Shown: positions 1 through 9,621, counted from the first letter of the stretch. The stretch is 56,411 bases of DNA from Halieaceae bacterium (GCA_902613175.1 CACMGJ010000013.1:1-56411), one strand, 5' to 3'. Numbers and translations: made by a program. The notes: a model not told the origin generated them from the letters alone.

Positions 1-22
1 GGACCTCATAAACATCTGAATA

Positions 23-487
23 CTATCGTTGCAGCCGATCCAGCGGCAGCTCTGTGGTTGTTTTAATACACTCCATGGAAAACGAGGCGCTCACGTCCGA
101 AAGCTCAGCGACTTTGATAAGGCGTTTGTAGATTGCGTCATACTCGGCCATATCACCTGCCACGACCTTTAACAGGTAATCGATATCTCCGGCCATTCGA
201 TGGATTTCCACGATCTCAGAAATACTTTGTACGCCGTCTGAAAAGCGCTTAAGCCAGGCATCATTATGATGCGCGGTCTTGACCATGACATAGGCGGTCA
301 TCGTCAGATTCAAGGATTTGGGATTCAGCAGCGCAACACGTTTATCGATATACCCAGCTTCCTCTAGCTTCTTGATGCGTCGCCAGCAGGGTGTTTGAGA
401 CACACCGGCCCGATCCGCAATATCAGCGATTGAGCCACTGCAATCAGACTGAAGGGCGTTTAGGATTCTTCTGTCAATCAAGTCCAT
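23..487 (-). CDS. Lrp/AsnC family transcriptional regulator
   Basis: This 154-residue protein has the full length and layout of an Lrp/AsnC regulator. Residues 1-60 form the N-terminal helix-turn-helix, opening with MDLIDRRILNALQSD and containing the recognition segment around SQTPCWRRIKKLEE. Residues 65-150 form the RAM (ligand-binding, oligomerising) domain, with the typical GDIDYLLKVV segment. Such proteins sense amino acids and act as local or global regulators; the effector here cannot be told. The start lies next to an AT-rich divergent region carrying a perfect inverted repeat (492-540), which suggests autoregulation. The divergent neighbour is a small DUF6356-type protein. No strong Shine-Dalgarno is visible before the ATG. 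Confidence 0.93.
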   Translation of the reverse strand: MDLIDRRILNALQSDCSGSIADIADRAGVSQTPCWRRIKKLEEAGYIDKRVALLNPKSLNLTMTAYVMVKTAHHNDAWLKRFSDGVQSISEIVEIHRMAGDIDYLLKVVAGDMAEYDAIYKRLIKVAELSDVSASFSMECIKTTTELPLDRLQR

Positions 488-491
488 TCTA

Positions 492-540
492 AATATATGC
501 CGTTTTGAGAAAAATTATTATATTTATACGCGCATATATT
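492..540. promoter_or_regulatory. Candidate Lrp-type operator: 9-bp inverted repeat
   Basis: AATATATGC at 492-500 is matched by its exact reverse complement GCATATATT at 532-540, with an AT-rich 31-bp centre. The repeat lies just upstream of the Lrp/AsnC gene and between it and the divergent small gene. The two half sites are 40 bp apart centre to centre, close to four helical turns, which suits an oligomeric Lrp-family protein. Binding is inferred. Confidence 0.45.
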
Positions 541-686
541 GCAAAAATTTAGAAAAAAATAACACATATGAGTTGATAGTATTTCCATAAAGTTCGTTGC
601 TAAGCGCACCGTGACCATCGCTTATTTCGGTCGGAAGCAATGGATTCAATGTGTTGGGCAGAGCGACTGTCGGAAGGGAGACATCA

Positions 687-911
687 ATGCAATTGATTCA
701 ACGGTTGTTCCGGGAGCACCCAGAGTCGGTAGGAGAGTCCTACCTAGAGCACTTGTTTCAGGCTTCTTATTTTGGTGTGCGAATGCTCGCTGCTGGTCTC
801 GCCTGCCTTGTCCATGCGGTCCTTCCCTGCGTCTTTAAAACCACCGGTCGCACAGCGATATCTGAACTTCACACGAAAATGGTTTTGCACCGAGCAAAAC
901 ATCGGGACTAG
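687..911 (+). CDS. Small DUF6356-type protein
   Basis: This 74-residue protein resembles the DUF6356 family. It has an opening LIQRLFREHPESVGESYLEH, a hydrophobic central segment around residues 25-50, and a C-terminal stretch with LHTKMVLHRAKHR. The family function is unknown, and one membrane-associated segment is likely. The ATG at 687 was chosen because a GGGAG purine tract lies just upstream and the family similarity begins there. The reading frame continues upstream to 651 without family-like sequence. The gene is divergent from the Lrp-type regulator, separated from it by about 200 bp. Confidence 0.7.
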   Translation: MQLIQRLFREHPESVGESYLEHLFQASYFGVRMLAAGLACLVHAVLPCVFKTTGRTAISELHTKMVLHRAKHRD

Positions 912-1074
912 GCCGCTATCCTGAGAGCCGAGAGGCCCAGTTCAAAGAGACATTGCTCAGGTTGACACGGCATCAACCCACTTGCACAACGTGGGCTCTG
1001 TGACCCATCGAATAGCGTTTGTTATTCGGCCCCGAGTTGATAATCTAAGCCGATCACTTGATAGGAGAATAACA

Positions 1075-4000
1075 ATGGTTCGGGGGTTCACACTCAAGCT
1101 TTTTTCCGCCGCGCTCGCGGCAGGACTTACCATCAATCCAGCCGCGGCTAAAGATGATGCCAGCTTTGATTTCAGCGGATTGACGTGGCGCAACCTGGGG
1201 CCCGCTTTCATGTCAGGTCGTATTTCGGATATTGACTGGGATCCGGAGGACTCCAGTGTTTGGTATGTAGCGGCCGGATCTGGCGGGGTCTGGAAAACTA
1301 ACAATGCGGGCGTGTCGTGGACCCCCATCTTCGATAATGAGGCGTCCTACTCCATTGGTAACGTGACCGTCGATCCGTCAAATTCAAATACCATTTGGGT
1401 AGGCACCGGGGAAGACGTCGGTGGTCGACATGTTGGCTTTGGGGACGGCATTTACCGATCGGACAACGGCGGTACGACATGGACCAACATGGGGCTCAAC
1501 GATTCCCAGCACATCTCCACCATTCTTGTTCACCCAAATGATTCAACGACTGTTTTCGCTGCTGTGCAGGGACCCTTGTGGACGCCGGGTGGCGAACGAG
1601 GTCTATACAAGACGACCGACGGCGGTAAGTCGTGGAAAAATGTACTTAGCGCAGGGGAGTGGACGGGTGTCACCGATGTAGTCATGGATCCCAGCAACCC
1701 AGATGTCCTCTATGCGGCCACCTGGCAACATCACCGCACGGTAGCGGCCTACATGGGTGGTGGCCCAGAGAGTGGTGTACACAAGTCGGTGGACGGTGGT
1801 GACACTTGGCAGCGGTTAAGTACCGGTTTACCTTCGGGAAATATGGGTAAGATTGGTCTTGCCATCTCACGGCAGGACTCTGACGTGATTTATGCAGCGA
1901 TAGAACTCAATCGTCGCGAAGGTGGAGTCTGGCGGTCCGATGATGGGGGTGCCAGTTGGTCCAAAGGCGCGGATGCCGTGGGTGGCGGTACTGGCCCCCA
2001 TTATTACCAGGAGATCTTCACCAGCCCTCATCATTTTGACTGGCTCTACCTGGTAGGCCCTACGGTTCAAAAATCGACCGATGGGGGTAAGACATTTACC
2101 TACATGGAACACCCCAACCAGCACGGCGATATGCACGCCATTGTGTTTGATCCTGCGGATCCGGATTACATCATGATGGGCACAGATGGCGGTGTTTACG
2201 AGAGCTTCGATCTCGGTGCGACGTGGCGTTACATGGAGAACTTGCCTCTAACGCAGTACTACAAGCTTGCCCTCGATGACGCTGAGCCCTTTTATAATAT
2301 TTATGGGGGCACTCAGGACAACAACACCCAAGGAGGCCCTTCTCGAACTGACAACGTCAGTGGCATTCGCACGGCAGATTGGTTTGTGATTCTGGGTGGA
2401 GACGGCCACCAACCAGCAACAGAGCCGGGGAATCCTGACATCGTTTATGCGCAGTCTCAGCAGGGCAACCTCACTCGCGTTGACAGGAAAACGGGTGAAA
2501 CGGTGTATATCCAGCCTCAGTCAGCCCCAGGAGAGGATCCTGAGCGCCACAACTGGGATGCCCCAATCCTTGTGAGCCCTCACAAGCCAACTCGGTTGTA
2601 CTTTGCGTCTCAGCGGGTTTGGAAGTCGGAGGACAGAGGCGATAGCTGGATGCCCATCTCGGGCGATCTCACACGGAACGAGGAACGGTTCTCGATGCCA
2701 ATCATGGGCGCCACGCAGAGCTGGGATTCGCCGTGGGACATGTATGCGATGTCGAATTACAACTCGATCACATCGTTGGCTGAGTCCCCGCTAGAAGCTG
2801 GGTTGTTGTACGCGGGAACGGATGACGGTCTCATTCACGTATCTCAAGATGATGGCGGTTCGTGGCGCTCAATTGAGGTAGGTTCGTTGCCGGGTGTACC
2901 CGATAGAGCATTTATCAACGATATCAGAGCGGACCTTCACGATTCGGATACCGTGTATGTCGCGCTGGACAACCATAAATACGGAGATTTCTCTCCCTAT
3001 CTATTGGTCAGTAAGAATCGGGGACGTAGTTGGAAGAAGATAACTAACGGTATTCCCGACAGACACCTCGTTTGGCGTCTCGTACAGGACCATGTTCGTC
3101 CCGAACTCATGTTTGCAGCGACGGAGTTTGGCGTATTTGCGACTTTTGACGCGGGTAAGGAATGGCACAAACTGTCAGGTGGCATGCCTACTATCTCGAT
3201 TCGAGATATTCAGATTCAGCGCCGTGAAAACGACTTGGTGGCTGCGAGCTTCGGTCGAGGCTTCTTTGTCCTAGATGACTACACCGCACTACGGGATATC
3301 GATCCTAGTGATTTCGATGCGGGTGCAGCGCTATTCGCACCCCGTGACGCCTACTGGTATTTCCAAAAACGTCCGCTGGGCTACAGACCGAAAGGCTCAC
3401 AGGGTGATTCTCTGTATCTTGCGGAAAACCCGCCTTTCGGATCTGTTTTCACCTATTTCGTAGCGGATAGTTTCAAAACCCAGGAACAAGCGCGCCAGGC
3501 AGGTGAGGCTGCAGCGAAGAAAGCGGGTGATAACGTATCTTTCCCCGGTTGGCGCCAGGTAACAGATGAAACCCGGGAACAAAAACCCGAGGTCATGCTG
3601 GTTATTCATGATAGCGACGGCAATGTTCTGCGCAGAGTCAGCGCGCCTAACAAAGCAGGACTCAATCGAGTTGCATGGGATTTACGCCGATCGTTCTCTG
3701 GCCCGGTGGAGACTGGTAAAAACTGGCGTGGAGACTCACCTAGCGGCTTTATGGTGATGCCGGGGAGCTATCAGGCGAAGCTTGTTGTGGTCCAAAATGG
3801 GGTTGAGCAGACCCTTGCAGGTCCCGTCGATTTCAATGTGAAGCGATTAAGGGAAGGGGCATTGCCAGGTAGTTCGCTGGATCAACTAGAGGCATTTACT
3901 GCTGAGTTAAATACGCTTTACGGGCAGTCATCAGCGGTTAGGTACGCTATTCGAGATGCACGGAAGAGCCTCGATAAGATTGCCACTATGATTGAGCGAA

Positions 4001-4341
4001 TGGCGAATCCAACGCCCGATGCTCACGCGCAAGTGCATGAACTCCGACGTGAACTCTATGACATCGAGGAGACCGTCTTTGGTAATGATATTCAGGCGGA
4101 CATTGGAGGTTATGAGCCCATGAGCGTGAGCAGTTGGCTAGGGCATGCGATGAGAGGCGTATCAAACTCGAGCTATGGCCCAACACCGAGTCACAAGCAG
4201 AGTGTTGAGCACGCTAAGACCGTTTTCGAGCCAGCAAAACGCCGTTTGGACGATGTGGTACAAAAACGGTTGCCTGCTCTAAGGGAGGCACTTCGAGGTG
4301 CGGGTGCGCCATGGACCGTGGGCGAGCCTATCGCTGAATAA
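1075..4341 (+). CDS. Secreted BNR/sortilin (VPS10)-like beta-propeller protein
   Basis: This 1,088-residue exported protein starts with a signal peptide (MVRGFTLKLF, hydrophobic Ala/Leu core, NPAAAKDD cleavage region). About eleven Asp-box (BNR) repeats follow, of the form GxYxSxDGGxTW, for example GVWKTNNAGVSW, GLYKTTDGGKSW and GVHKSVDGGDTW. They predict a large ten-bladed sortilin/VPS10-like or sialidase-like propeller over roughly residues 30-740. The C-terminal third (about 800-1,088) has a beta-rich part and a helical end. This family is common in marine bacteria and often called 'glycosyl hydrolase', but no catalytic activity can be read from the sequence. An AGGAG at 1063-1067 supports ATG 1075; the in-frame start at 982 would bury the signal peptide. 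It is convergent with the TonB receptor gene, 1 bp away. Confidence 0.85.
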   Translation: MVRGFTLKLFSAALAAGLTINPAAAKDDASFDFSGLTWRNLGPAFMSGRISDIDWDPEDSSVWYVAAGSGGVWKTNNAGVSWTPIFDNEASYSIGNVTVDPSNSNTIWVGTGEDVGGRHVGFGDGIYRSDNGGTTWTNMGLNDSQHISTILVHPNDSTTVFAAVQGPLWTPGGERGLYKTTDGGKSWKNVLSAGEWTGVTDVVMDPSNPDVLYAATWQHHRTVAAYMGGGPESGVHKSVDGGDTWQRLSTGLPSGNMGKIGLAISRQDSDVIYAAIELNRREGGVWRSDDGGASWSKGADAVGGGTGPHYYQEIFTSPHHFDWLYLVGPTVQKSTDGGKTFTYMEHPNQHGDMHAIVFDPADPDYIMMGTDGGVYESFDLGATWRYMENLPLTQYYKLALDDAEPFYNIYGGTQDNNTQGGPSRTDNVSGIRTADWFVILGGDGHQPATEPGNPDIVYAQSQQGNLTRVDRKTGETVYIQPQSAPGEDPERHNWDAPILVSPHKPTRLYFASQRVWKSEDRGDSWMPISGDLTRNEERFSMPIMGATQSWDSPWDMYAMSNYNSITSLAESPLEAGLLYAGTDDGLIHVSQDDGGSWRSIEVGSLPGVPDRAFINDIRADLHDSDTVYVALDNHKYGDFSPYLLVSKNRGRSWKKITNGIPDRHLVWRLVQDHVRPELMFAATEFGVFATFDAGKEWHKLSGGMPTISIRDIQIQRRENDLVAASFGRGFFVLDDYTALRDIDPSDFDAGAALFAPRDAYWYFQKRPLGYRPKGSQGDSLYLAENPPFGSVFTYFVADSFKTQEQARQAGEAAAKKAGDNVSFPGWRQVTDETREQKPEVMLVIHDSDGNVLRRVSAPNKAGLNRVAWDLRRSFSGPVETGKNWRGDSPSGFMVMPGSYQAKLVVVQNGVEQTLAGPVDFNVKRLREGALPGSSLDQLEAFTAELNTLYGQSSAVRYAIRDARKSLDKIATMIERMANPTPDAHAQVHELRRELYDIEETVFGNDIQADIGGYEPMSVSSWLGHAMRGVSNSSYGPTPSHKQSVEHAKTVFEPAKRRLDDVVQKRLPALREALRGAGAPWTVGEPIAE

Positions 4342-4342
4342 A

Positions 4343-6244
4343 TTAAGGGGTCCAGCGGAGGGTGAGGTGTGCCGCTCGCTCATTGGCGTGCGGTGCATCC
4401 TCGTCGGCGCTCGTTCGATAGATTCGGTCAAAACTATTGCTTAGAGCCAATGAGGCCGACCAGTGTGGATTCAGGTTCCACGCGATTCTTGCCCCGCCTA
4501 TCAATGATGAGCCCAAGAGGATTTCGCTAGGACCATGGTCAACCCGCTTGAATCGGTAGCCAAGGTCAACGCCAACCGACATATCGCCACTGCGCCAGGT
4601 GCCCGTGTATGACACCTCAGGCGGTGGAAGATCGTTTAAAAACTCCCCGTCATCGGCTTCACCTCGCTGCCACTGCCATGCGATGCGGTGCTTGATCTGG
4701 TGAGTGTTTTCGATAGACAGCTGGCCATCAAAGCCCCAGATTCTCCCAGAGCGTAAGTTTTGATAGGTCAAACTGCAGTCGTCCGCTCGCACGCGCTCGA
4801 TGTAGTCCTGAACCCGGTTATAGAAACTACTGAGCTCAAATACCAAGTTATCGCTCTGATGACTGAGCGTGACTTGCGATCCAATCGTTTCCTCTGGCGC
4901 TAATAGCGAATTCCCCTGAACTGTTCCTCTGGGTGTTTCACCTGAGAAGTAAAGTTCGCTCAAGGTTGGGAGTCGGTAGGCGGTCCCCAACTCCGCGGCC
5001 ATAAGCCAATTATTAGGGAATCTCTTATCAATCTGGACTTGTCCATTTAATTTAGTTCCAGATCGTGACGGGTCCTCGTTGCTCACTTGGGACCGGTCAA
5101 GTCGGCCACCCACTCGCAGGGTTGTGTCACCTAAAAACCACATTCGATCGGCAAAAACGCCGCTGACTTGCTCATTACCACCATTCACAAGACCTACAGC
5201 CGTCGCCTCTCCATCAAGCGGCGTTTCGATTTCAGTGATATCGACATTACTCCTTGCTGTCAGCTCGATACCCCAACGATTTGTGCTTGTGTCGTCAGTG
5301 TGTTGATGACTGATTAGTGCGCCATAAGTTTGACTTTGATATCGACTCACATTTTGTCGTTCACCAATACGCTCTGTTCGTGAAGCCCAGTCCTGGTCAT
5401 GAACATAGGCCTGCGCAAACAGGCCACGTTGGTTCTTTGCTCGCAGGTTGATGATCAGGTGTTCATCGTGTGGGTAGGTAGAGATGCGATCTGCTGGGAA
5501 GCGGTTACTGCTTTTTCCTAGGTCACGTCCCAAACCAGCGATGACCTCGGAACTGATTAGAAGCTCTCCAACCGTCTGTGTGTTTTGCGCATACAGGGCA
5601 AATTGTCGCAAACCCGTATTGAGCGGCTTATCGTCGGCGGCACGCGAGTTACTTGCTGACTTGAAGGATCCGGCGATCGTGGTCTGATCATTAAGCCTCG
5701 TTTCAACCCCAAATCCGCGATAGTTACCCGCAGAGCCTAATTGAATATTTAGAGTTGTTTGCTCTGGCTCCCTGAGAGAGGCACTCAGAACGCCACCCAT
5801 GGCGCCCGAGCCGTACAGCGATGAGGCAGGACCCATATCAGCCCTGATATTTTCTATGAATGTTTCGGGCAGAAAGGAGAGCGAGTTTCCGGCGCGTCGG
5901 TCGGAGACGATGGGCACACCCGAAATCTCAGTCCTGATGCGTGAACGGCTGAAGCCTCTCAAGCTGTAACTCTGGAACAGCCCACCTTGACCATTGCTTG
6001 CAGCACCGGCTAAACGAGCGACTAATTCTCCGGTGGAGAAGGCGGGCGCCACAACATCGGTCGGTGACACTAGGCGACTCGAGCCGCTACTGATTAGCGA
6101 GCCGCTCCTGGGGTCTTTCACACCACTGACAATGATCTCTTCCAGAGCCTCATCCGCAGCAAGGGCGGTCGATAAACCAGTAAAGCTCGCTATGACGAGG
6201 GTGACCCTGGGGATCACTTTCTTATTACAACGAAAAGTGGTCAT
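4343..6244 (-). CDS. TonB-dependent outer-membrane receptor
   Basis: This 633-residue receptor has a signal peptide (residues 1-29), a TonB-box-like EEIIVSG near residue 35, a plug domain (about 55-170, with SYSLRGFSRSRIRTEISGVP and GPASSLYGSGAMGG), and a beta-barrel ending in the aromatic-rich strand HLTLRWTP. TonB receptors import siderophores, haem, cobalamin, metals or oligosaccharides across the outer membrane using the proton-motive force. The substrate is not fixed by sequence. The size is that of small metal, haem or cobalamin receptors. A secreted protein gene (6319-6828) lies 74 bp upstream on the same strand and probably forms an operon with it. Confidence 0.9.
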   Translation of the reverse strand: MTTFRCNKKVIPRVTLVIASFTGLSTALAADEALEEIIVSGVKDPRSGSLISSGSSRLVSPTDVVAPAFSTGELVARLAGAASNGQGGLFQSYSLRGFSRSRIRTEISGVPIVSDRRAGNSLSFLPETFIENIRADMGPASSLYGSGAMGGVLSASLREPEQTTLNIQLGSAGNYRGFGVETRLNDQTTIAGSFKSASNSRAADDKPLNTGLRQFALYAQNTQTVGELLISSEVIAGLGRDLGKSSNRFPADRISTYPHDEHLIINLRAKNQRGLFAQAYVHDQDWASRTERIGERQNVSRYQSQTYGALISHQHTDDTSTNRWGIELTARSNVDITEIETPLDGEATAVGLVNGGNEQVSGVFADRMWFLGDTTLRVGGRLDRSQVSNEDPSRSGTKLNGQVQIDKRFPNNWLMAAELGTAYRLPTLSELYFSGETPRGTVQGNSLLAPEETIGSQVTLSHQSDNLVFELSSFYNRVQDYIERVRADDCSLTYQNLRSGRIWGFDGQLSIENTHQIKHRIAWQWQRGEADDGEFLNDLPPPEVSYTGTWRSGDMSVGVDLGYRFKRVDHGPSEILLGSSLIGGARIAWNLNPHWSASLALSNSFDRIYRTSADEDAPHANERAAHLTLRWTP

Positions 6245-6318
6245 CGTAAAACGCGAACTGCCTTTTTTATCTCAGAGGCGAACATAGCATGAGCGCTTGG
6301 CGGTAATGAGCTAACCGC

Positions 6319-6828
6319 TTAATTCACTACGAACGTGCCGAGCACAGATTTGCCCTGCATTTGAGGTCCGGATTCACCCATGGGGCGTCCCACTGCTAGG
6401 GGTACATTACCGACATAAAACTCGTAGTTTCCGGGTTTAATAGGCACAAAACTTATCGTCGCAGAGCCTATCTCATCGCATTCGATGGCGTTGAAACTAA
6501 GACCTTGCAGGTGAATTTCCATATCTCCCACGCTGACTAGTCTGAGATGCGCATTGTTCAAAAGCCGCGGCATCTCTAAGCGCCAACCACTTAGGTCACC
6601 CTTAACATCAGGGCAGCTGACAGTAAGTCGATAATAATTTCCTGAGTCCAGCTCTATGACCGACGGTTCAATTACCGGATAACCCTCGTTTGACGTGGTT
6701 ATCGTTAGCTGCCTGGGTGTCGCTGGGTATTGCGCAAGATTCCCTAGACTCTGTGCGGCGGCGTTAGTGACTGCTGAACCCAGTAGGGCTCCAAGTAGCC
6801 AGGTTGATACTGTCTTAGATGTGGACAT
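6319..6828 (-). CDS. Secreted beta-rich protein, cupredoxin-like
   Basis: This 169-residue protein has an N-terminal signal peptide (STWLLGALLGSAVTNAAAQ) and a beta-strand-rich body with a late PGNYEFYVGNVP segment, as in cupredoxin-like folds. I see no convincing His/Cys/Met copper site, although conserved-looking Cys occur in YRLTVSCPD and NAIECDE. It is transcribed toward the TonB receptor and sits just upstream of it. It may be a periplasmic partner for whatever that receptor imports; this is inference from position alone. No family is confidently recognised. Confidence 0.6.
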   Translation of the reverse strand: MSTSKTVSTWLLGALLGSAVTNAAAQSLGNLAQYPATPRQLTITTSNEGYPVIEPSVIELDSGNYYRLTVSCPDVKGDLSGWRLEMPRLLNNAHLRLVSVGDMEIHLQGLSFNAIECDEIGSATISFVPIKPGNYEFYVGNVPLAVGRPMGESGPQMQGKSVLGTFVVN

Positions 6829-7249
6829 AGTGAAGGCGGCGTCTTCGTTGTTTCCGTTACTGTAGCGCGATTAACAATACTTAACAGGAAGAAAGCAGGA
6901 GCCTAGCCGGAGATGCTTTTGCCGGGACTTACGATGAGGAGGCACGACGTTCATCTTTTCGACGTTCTTCTTAGCATGTCTCTGGGCTCCTTGCGGCGAT
7001 CTTCGTTTTGCCGACGCTCGCTCTGACGTCGCTAACTCTTTCGTCTCTCTTTGGTTGTGCTTACTTTTACTCCCTCGTTGTCTTAGCTCAGACAATCTTT
7101 TGTATATCGATACCGGCAAGCTATTAAAAAGTACAGCTAAACCTGCACGAAAGTGTCAAAACTGTATGAAGCAATAAACCATATTGCGTGTCATGCACGG
7201 TTTGTGGACACTCCAACATCGAATAAGACTATGTAAATGTGGAATGACA
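6829..7249. other. Intergenic region, no convincing gene
   Basis: These 421 bp separate the divergent TonB-receptor operon and crotonase gene. The minus strand is open from 7119 to 6871 with a lysine/arginine-rich 82-residue translation, but it starts only at TTG and lacks a ribosome site, so it is not called. No RNA, terminator or repeat is evident. Confidence 0.5.
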
Positions 7250-8047
7250 ATGTTTGATTATCAAACGATCAGCGTCGAAGCGAAGGACGGTGTTCACTGG
7301 TTAACGTTGAATCGACCTGAGAGCCTCAATGCGATCAATATTCAGATGGCAACAGAGCTTAGAGACTACTTCTCAGGACTATTTCAGGACCGATCTTGTC
7401 GGGTTGTGGTGATGAAGGGAGCAGGACGTGCTTACTGCGCAGGGCTAGACATCAAAGACCATGCAGGCTTAGTGGACGCGCCATTTGGTGGGGGATTTGG
7501 TTTCCAAGGTCACTTGGCTGATGTTTACATCAAAATGCGGCGATGCCCTCAACCCATTATTTCCCTTGTTCACGGGGCTGCAAGTGGTGGCGGTTTTGCC
7601 TTCGCCTTAGCCTCGGATATTCGTATCGCGGGGGAGAGCATGAAAATGAACTCCGCGTTCATCAAAATAGGTCTCTCCTCATGTGACATGGGAGTAAGTT
7701 ATTTCTTGCCACGACTGGTGGGAGTCACGATAGCCTCCGAAATGATGATGACCGGGCGGTTCATTAACGCAGAGCGAGCCCTCGCTGTTGGGCTGGTAAA
7801 TCAGGTGGTTGTCGATGAAGCGCTCGATGAAGCGGCAAAGGTATTTGTTTATGAAATGATGGCCACCTCACCGATGGGACTCCGAATGACCAAAGAGGGC
7901 CTCAACATGGCCATTGACGCTGGGAGTCTCGAGGCCGCGATGGCCATTGAAAATCGAAATCAGGTCATGTGTTCAAGCTCTGCTGATTTCAAAGAAGGTT
8001 TGCAAGCCTTTATAGAGAAACGAAAACCTGTCTATCGAGACGCATAA
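7250..8047 (+). CDS. Enoyl-CoA hydratase/isomerase family protein (crotonase)
   Basis: This crotonase-fold enzyme of about 265 residues acts on acyl-CoA thioesters. The two oxyanion-hole segments are visible: GRAYCAGLDIKDH (about residues 61-73) and VHGAASGGGFAFALASD (about 103-119). The segment GLSSCDMGVSYFLPRLVG replaces the double-Glu site of classical hydratases with Ser/Asp. This is seen in subgroups whose activity (hydratase, isomerase or other) is not settled, so no specific reaction is claimed. ATG 7250 has GGAA about 6 bp upstream; ATG 7244 (two codons earlier) is equally possible. The longer frame from 7184 adds unrelated residues. No pathway partner is adjacent. Confidence 0.88.
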   Translation: MFDYQTISVEAKDGVHWLTLNRPESLNAINIQMATELRDYFSGLFQDRSCRVVVMKGAGRAYCAGLDIKDHAGLVDAPFGGGFGFQGHLADVYIKMRRCPQPIISLVHGAASGGGFAFALASDIRIAGESMKMNSAFIKIGLSSCDMGVSYFLPRLVGVTIASEMMMTGRFINAERALAVGLVNQVVVDEALDEAAKVFVYEMMATSPMGLRMTKEGLNMAIDAGSLEAAMAIENRNQVMCSSSADFKEGLQAFIEKRKPVYRDA

Positions 8048-8099
8048 GCGCCAGGCCATTTATCTTCGGTAGAGCAGACAGAAAAAAGAGCAGTTTAGA

Positions 8100-8690
8100 T
8101 CACGCGCGCTCAAATATGAGCATCTGGTTGTTGGCAGGCATCGCATAATCTCGGGTGAGTGTCAGCCCAGCGCACTTTGCAGTCGACATCAGAGCTTCAA
8201 AGTCTCGTATGCCACTTGCCGGGTCCCGATCTTTGAGCCATTGATCGAAACTGGCATTCGACTCCGATGTAAATTGGCCATTGTATTTATAGGGGCCATA
8301 AAGCATCAGCAGGCCTGAGGGCTTTAGAGCTTCGACGGCCAGTCGCACCAAACGTTCGCCAAGGGGCTCTGAAACGATGTGCATGACATTGGCTGCATAA
8401 ACAACATCGACGGAATCACCGCTCCAGTTAAAGTCCGTAAGGTCCAGTACCAGTGGCGGTTGGATATTGTTGGATCCGTAAAGCGCGAGATTAGCCCTCA
8501 GTATTGGTACGACCGCCTCTCGCTCAGAAGGTAACCAAATGATGCCCGGGAACGTATTCGACATGTGAAGTGCATGCTGGCCCGCACCGCTCCCTATTTC
8601 TAAAACGAATGCGTCGGCCGGCAGATGCTTACCCATGATGTCCGCTATCGGTGCTTTATTGTTTTCTGCGGCTTGCGAATAACCCTGCAT
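8100..8690 (-). CDS. DUF938 (UPF0585) SAM-dependent methyltransferase-like protein
   Basis: This protein of about 196 residues is in the DUF938 class-I methyltransferase-like family. The SAM motif is VLEIGSGAGQHALHM (about residues 20-34). Later motifs include VVYAANVMHIVSEP and GLLMLYGPYKYNGQFTSESN, which is characteristic of this family. The substrate is unknown. The start MQGYSQAAENNKAPI matches the family N-terminus and lies 4 bp after the stop codon of the glyoxalase-like gene, so the two are co-transcribed. The longer frame to 8789 would overlap that gene and is rejected. Confidence 0.87.
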   Translation of the reverse strand: MQGYSQAAENNKAPIADIMGKHLPADAFVLEIGSGAGQHALHMSNTFPGIIWLPSEREAVVPILRANLALYGSNNIQPPLVLDLTDFNWSGDSVDVVYAANVMHIVSEPLGERLVRLAVEALKPSGLLMLYGPYKYNGQFTSESNASFDQWLKDRDPASGIRDFEALMSTAKCAGLTLTRDYAMPANNQMLIFERA

Positions 8691-8694
8691 CGAT

Positions 8695-9423
8695 TTAGGT
8701 CTTCTGCTGTTCCGAGGATTTAGGCGACAAATGAATGTCCGCATTGAAGAACTGAGGACCGTGAACGTGATCGGTGGCGTCAAGTTCACTCACGATAGAC
8801 GCGCTCATTGAACCTGGCTGAAGTGTCGGGTCATGGATGATTCTCACATTCGATACCGATGGTTCAATCAGTTCGCCAGTACGAACCTCGGAAATTCCAA
8901 GCGCACCATTTGGGTGGATCCTCACATTGCCGACTGGAATTCGGTAGTCAATGGGTGTCGCGTCCTGAATGAAGAAAGGCTGGCGACGCTTGTTTGCGCC
9001 TCGGAGTGTCCATTGAACAACCAGTCCATCTGGACGATGGCGTTTGAATTGAACAGGGTCGGTAAGAACCATGCCCGAAAGTGGGGATGAGTTAGTGATC
9101 CCGGTGAGCTCAGTGCCTCTGAAACAGAGATCGATCAACCCTTGGGGTCCTGACATCCAGTCAAGCAGTCGTGTCTGAAGATCGCGCCTAAGCCATCGCC
9201 TCAGGGTCAGCGCGCCAACTCGGCGCAACGACCGGATAATAAACCGAGCTCTCGATGAATGAAGGGCGATCAGTTCGATGTAGGTATCGTTCGAAAAAAC
9301 GATGAGCGCATTGTGCGTGGGGCCATTGGTACCGCCAGGGGTGACGGTAAATCCCTTTGATTCAAACCGAGCGATAGCTGTTGTTAGATCGTCCACAAAC
9401 AAGACGAGATGATCGAGTAACAA
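8695..9423 (-). CDS. Glyoxalase-like (VOC) domain protein
   Basis: This 242-residue protein begins MLLDHLVLFVDDLTTAIARF, a typical VOC/glyoxalase-like module start (DHLVxxVxDL). It has a second half with strand patterns (LSGMVLTDPVQFK, RIHPNGALGISEV) suggesting a glyoxalase_3-type arrangement. Metal ligands cannot be assigned with certainty. The family includes dioxygenases, isomerases and resistance proteins, so no reaction is proposed. It lies immediately upstream of and in the same operon as the DUF938 protein. Confidence 0.75.
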   Translation of the reverse strand: MLLDHLVLFVDDLTTAIARFESKGFTVTPGGTNGPTHNALIVFSNDTYIELIALHSSRARFIIRSLRRVGALTLRRWLRRDLQTRLLDWMSGPQGLIDLCFRGTELTGITNSSPLSGMVLTDPVQFKRHRPDGLVVQWTLRGANKRRQPFFIQDATPIDYRIPVGNVRIHPNGALGISEVRTGELIEPSVSNVRIIHDPTLQPGSMSASIVSELDATDHVHGPQFFNADIHLSPKSSEQQKT

Positions 9424-9621
9424 TAGCAGCCTCCATGGCTTGAACTACAAAACCTTCAACGCCCATCATAGAGTTAACGAGTTTCATCGGCACCAAGTTT
9501 CTCCCCTGTGTACAGTAGCGTGATGGCCGTGTTGCGGTAGGTTACGGTAGGGAGTGTCTCTTTACCTACGTATTGGCACTGACTATCGTTAACGAAACTT
9601 GCGACCCAAGACTGAGCTGGC

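Noticed and set aside
611-838. 75-residue plus-strand frame overlapping the DUF6356 gene
   Set aside because: Out of frame with the DUF6356 gene that shows family similarity and a ribosome site; a shadow frame.
6871-7119. 82-residue basic minus-strand frame between the TonB-receptor operon and the crotonase gene
   Set aside because: Starts only at TTG, has no ribosome site, low-complexity Lys/Arg/Ser composition and no recognised family.
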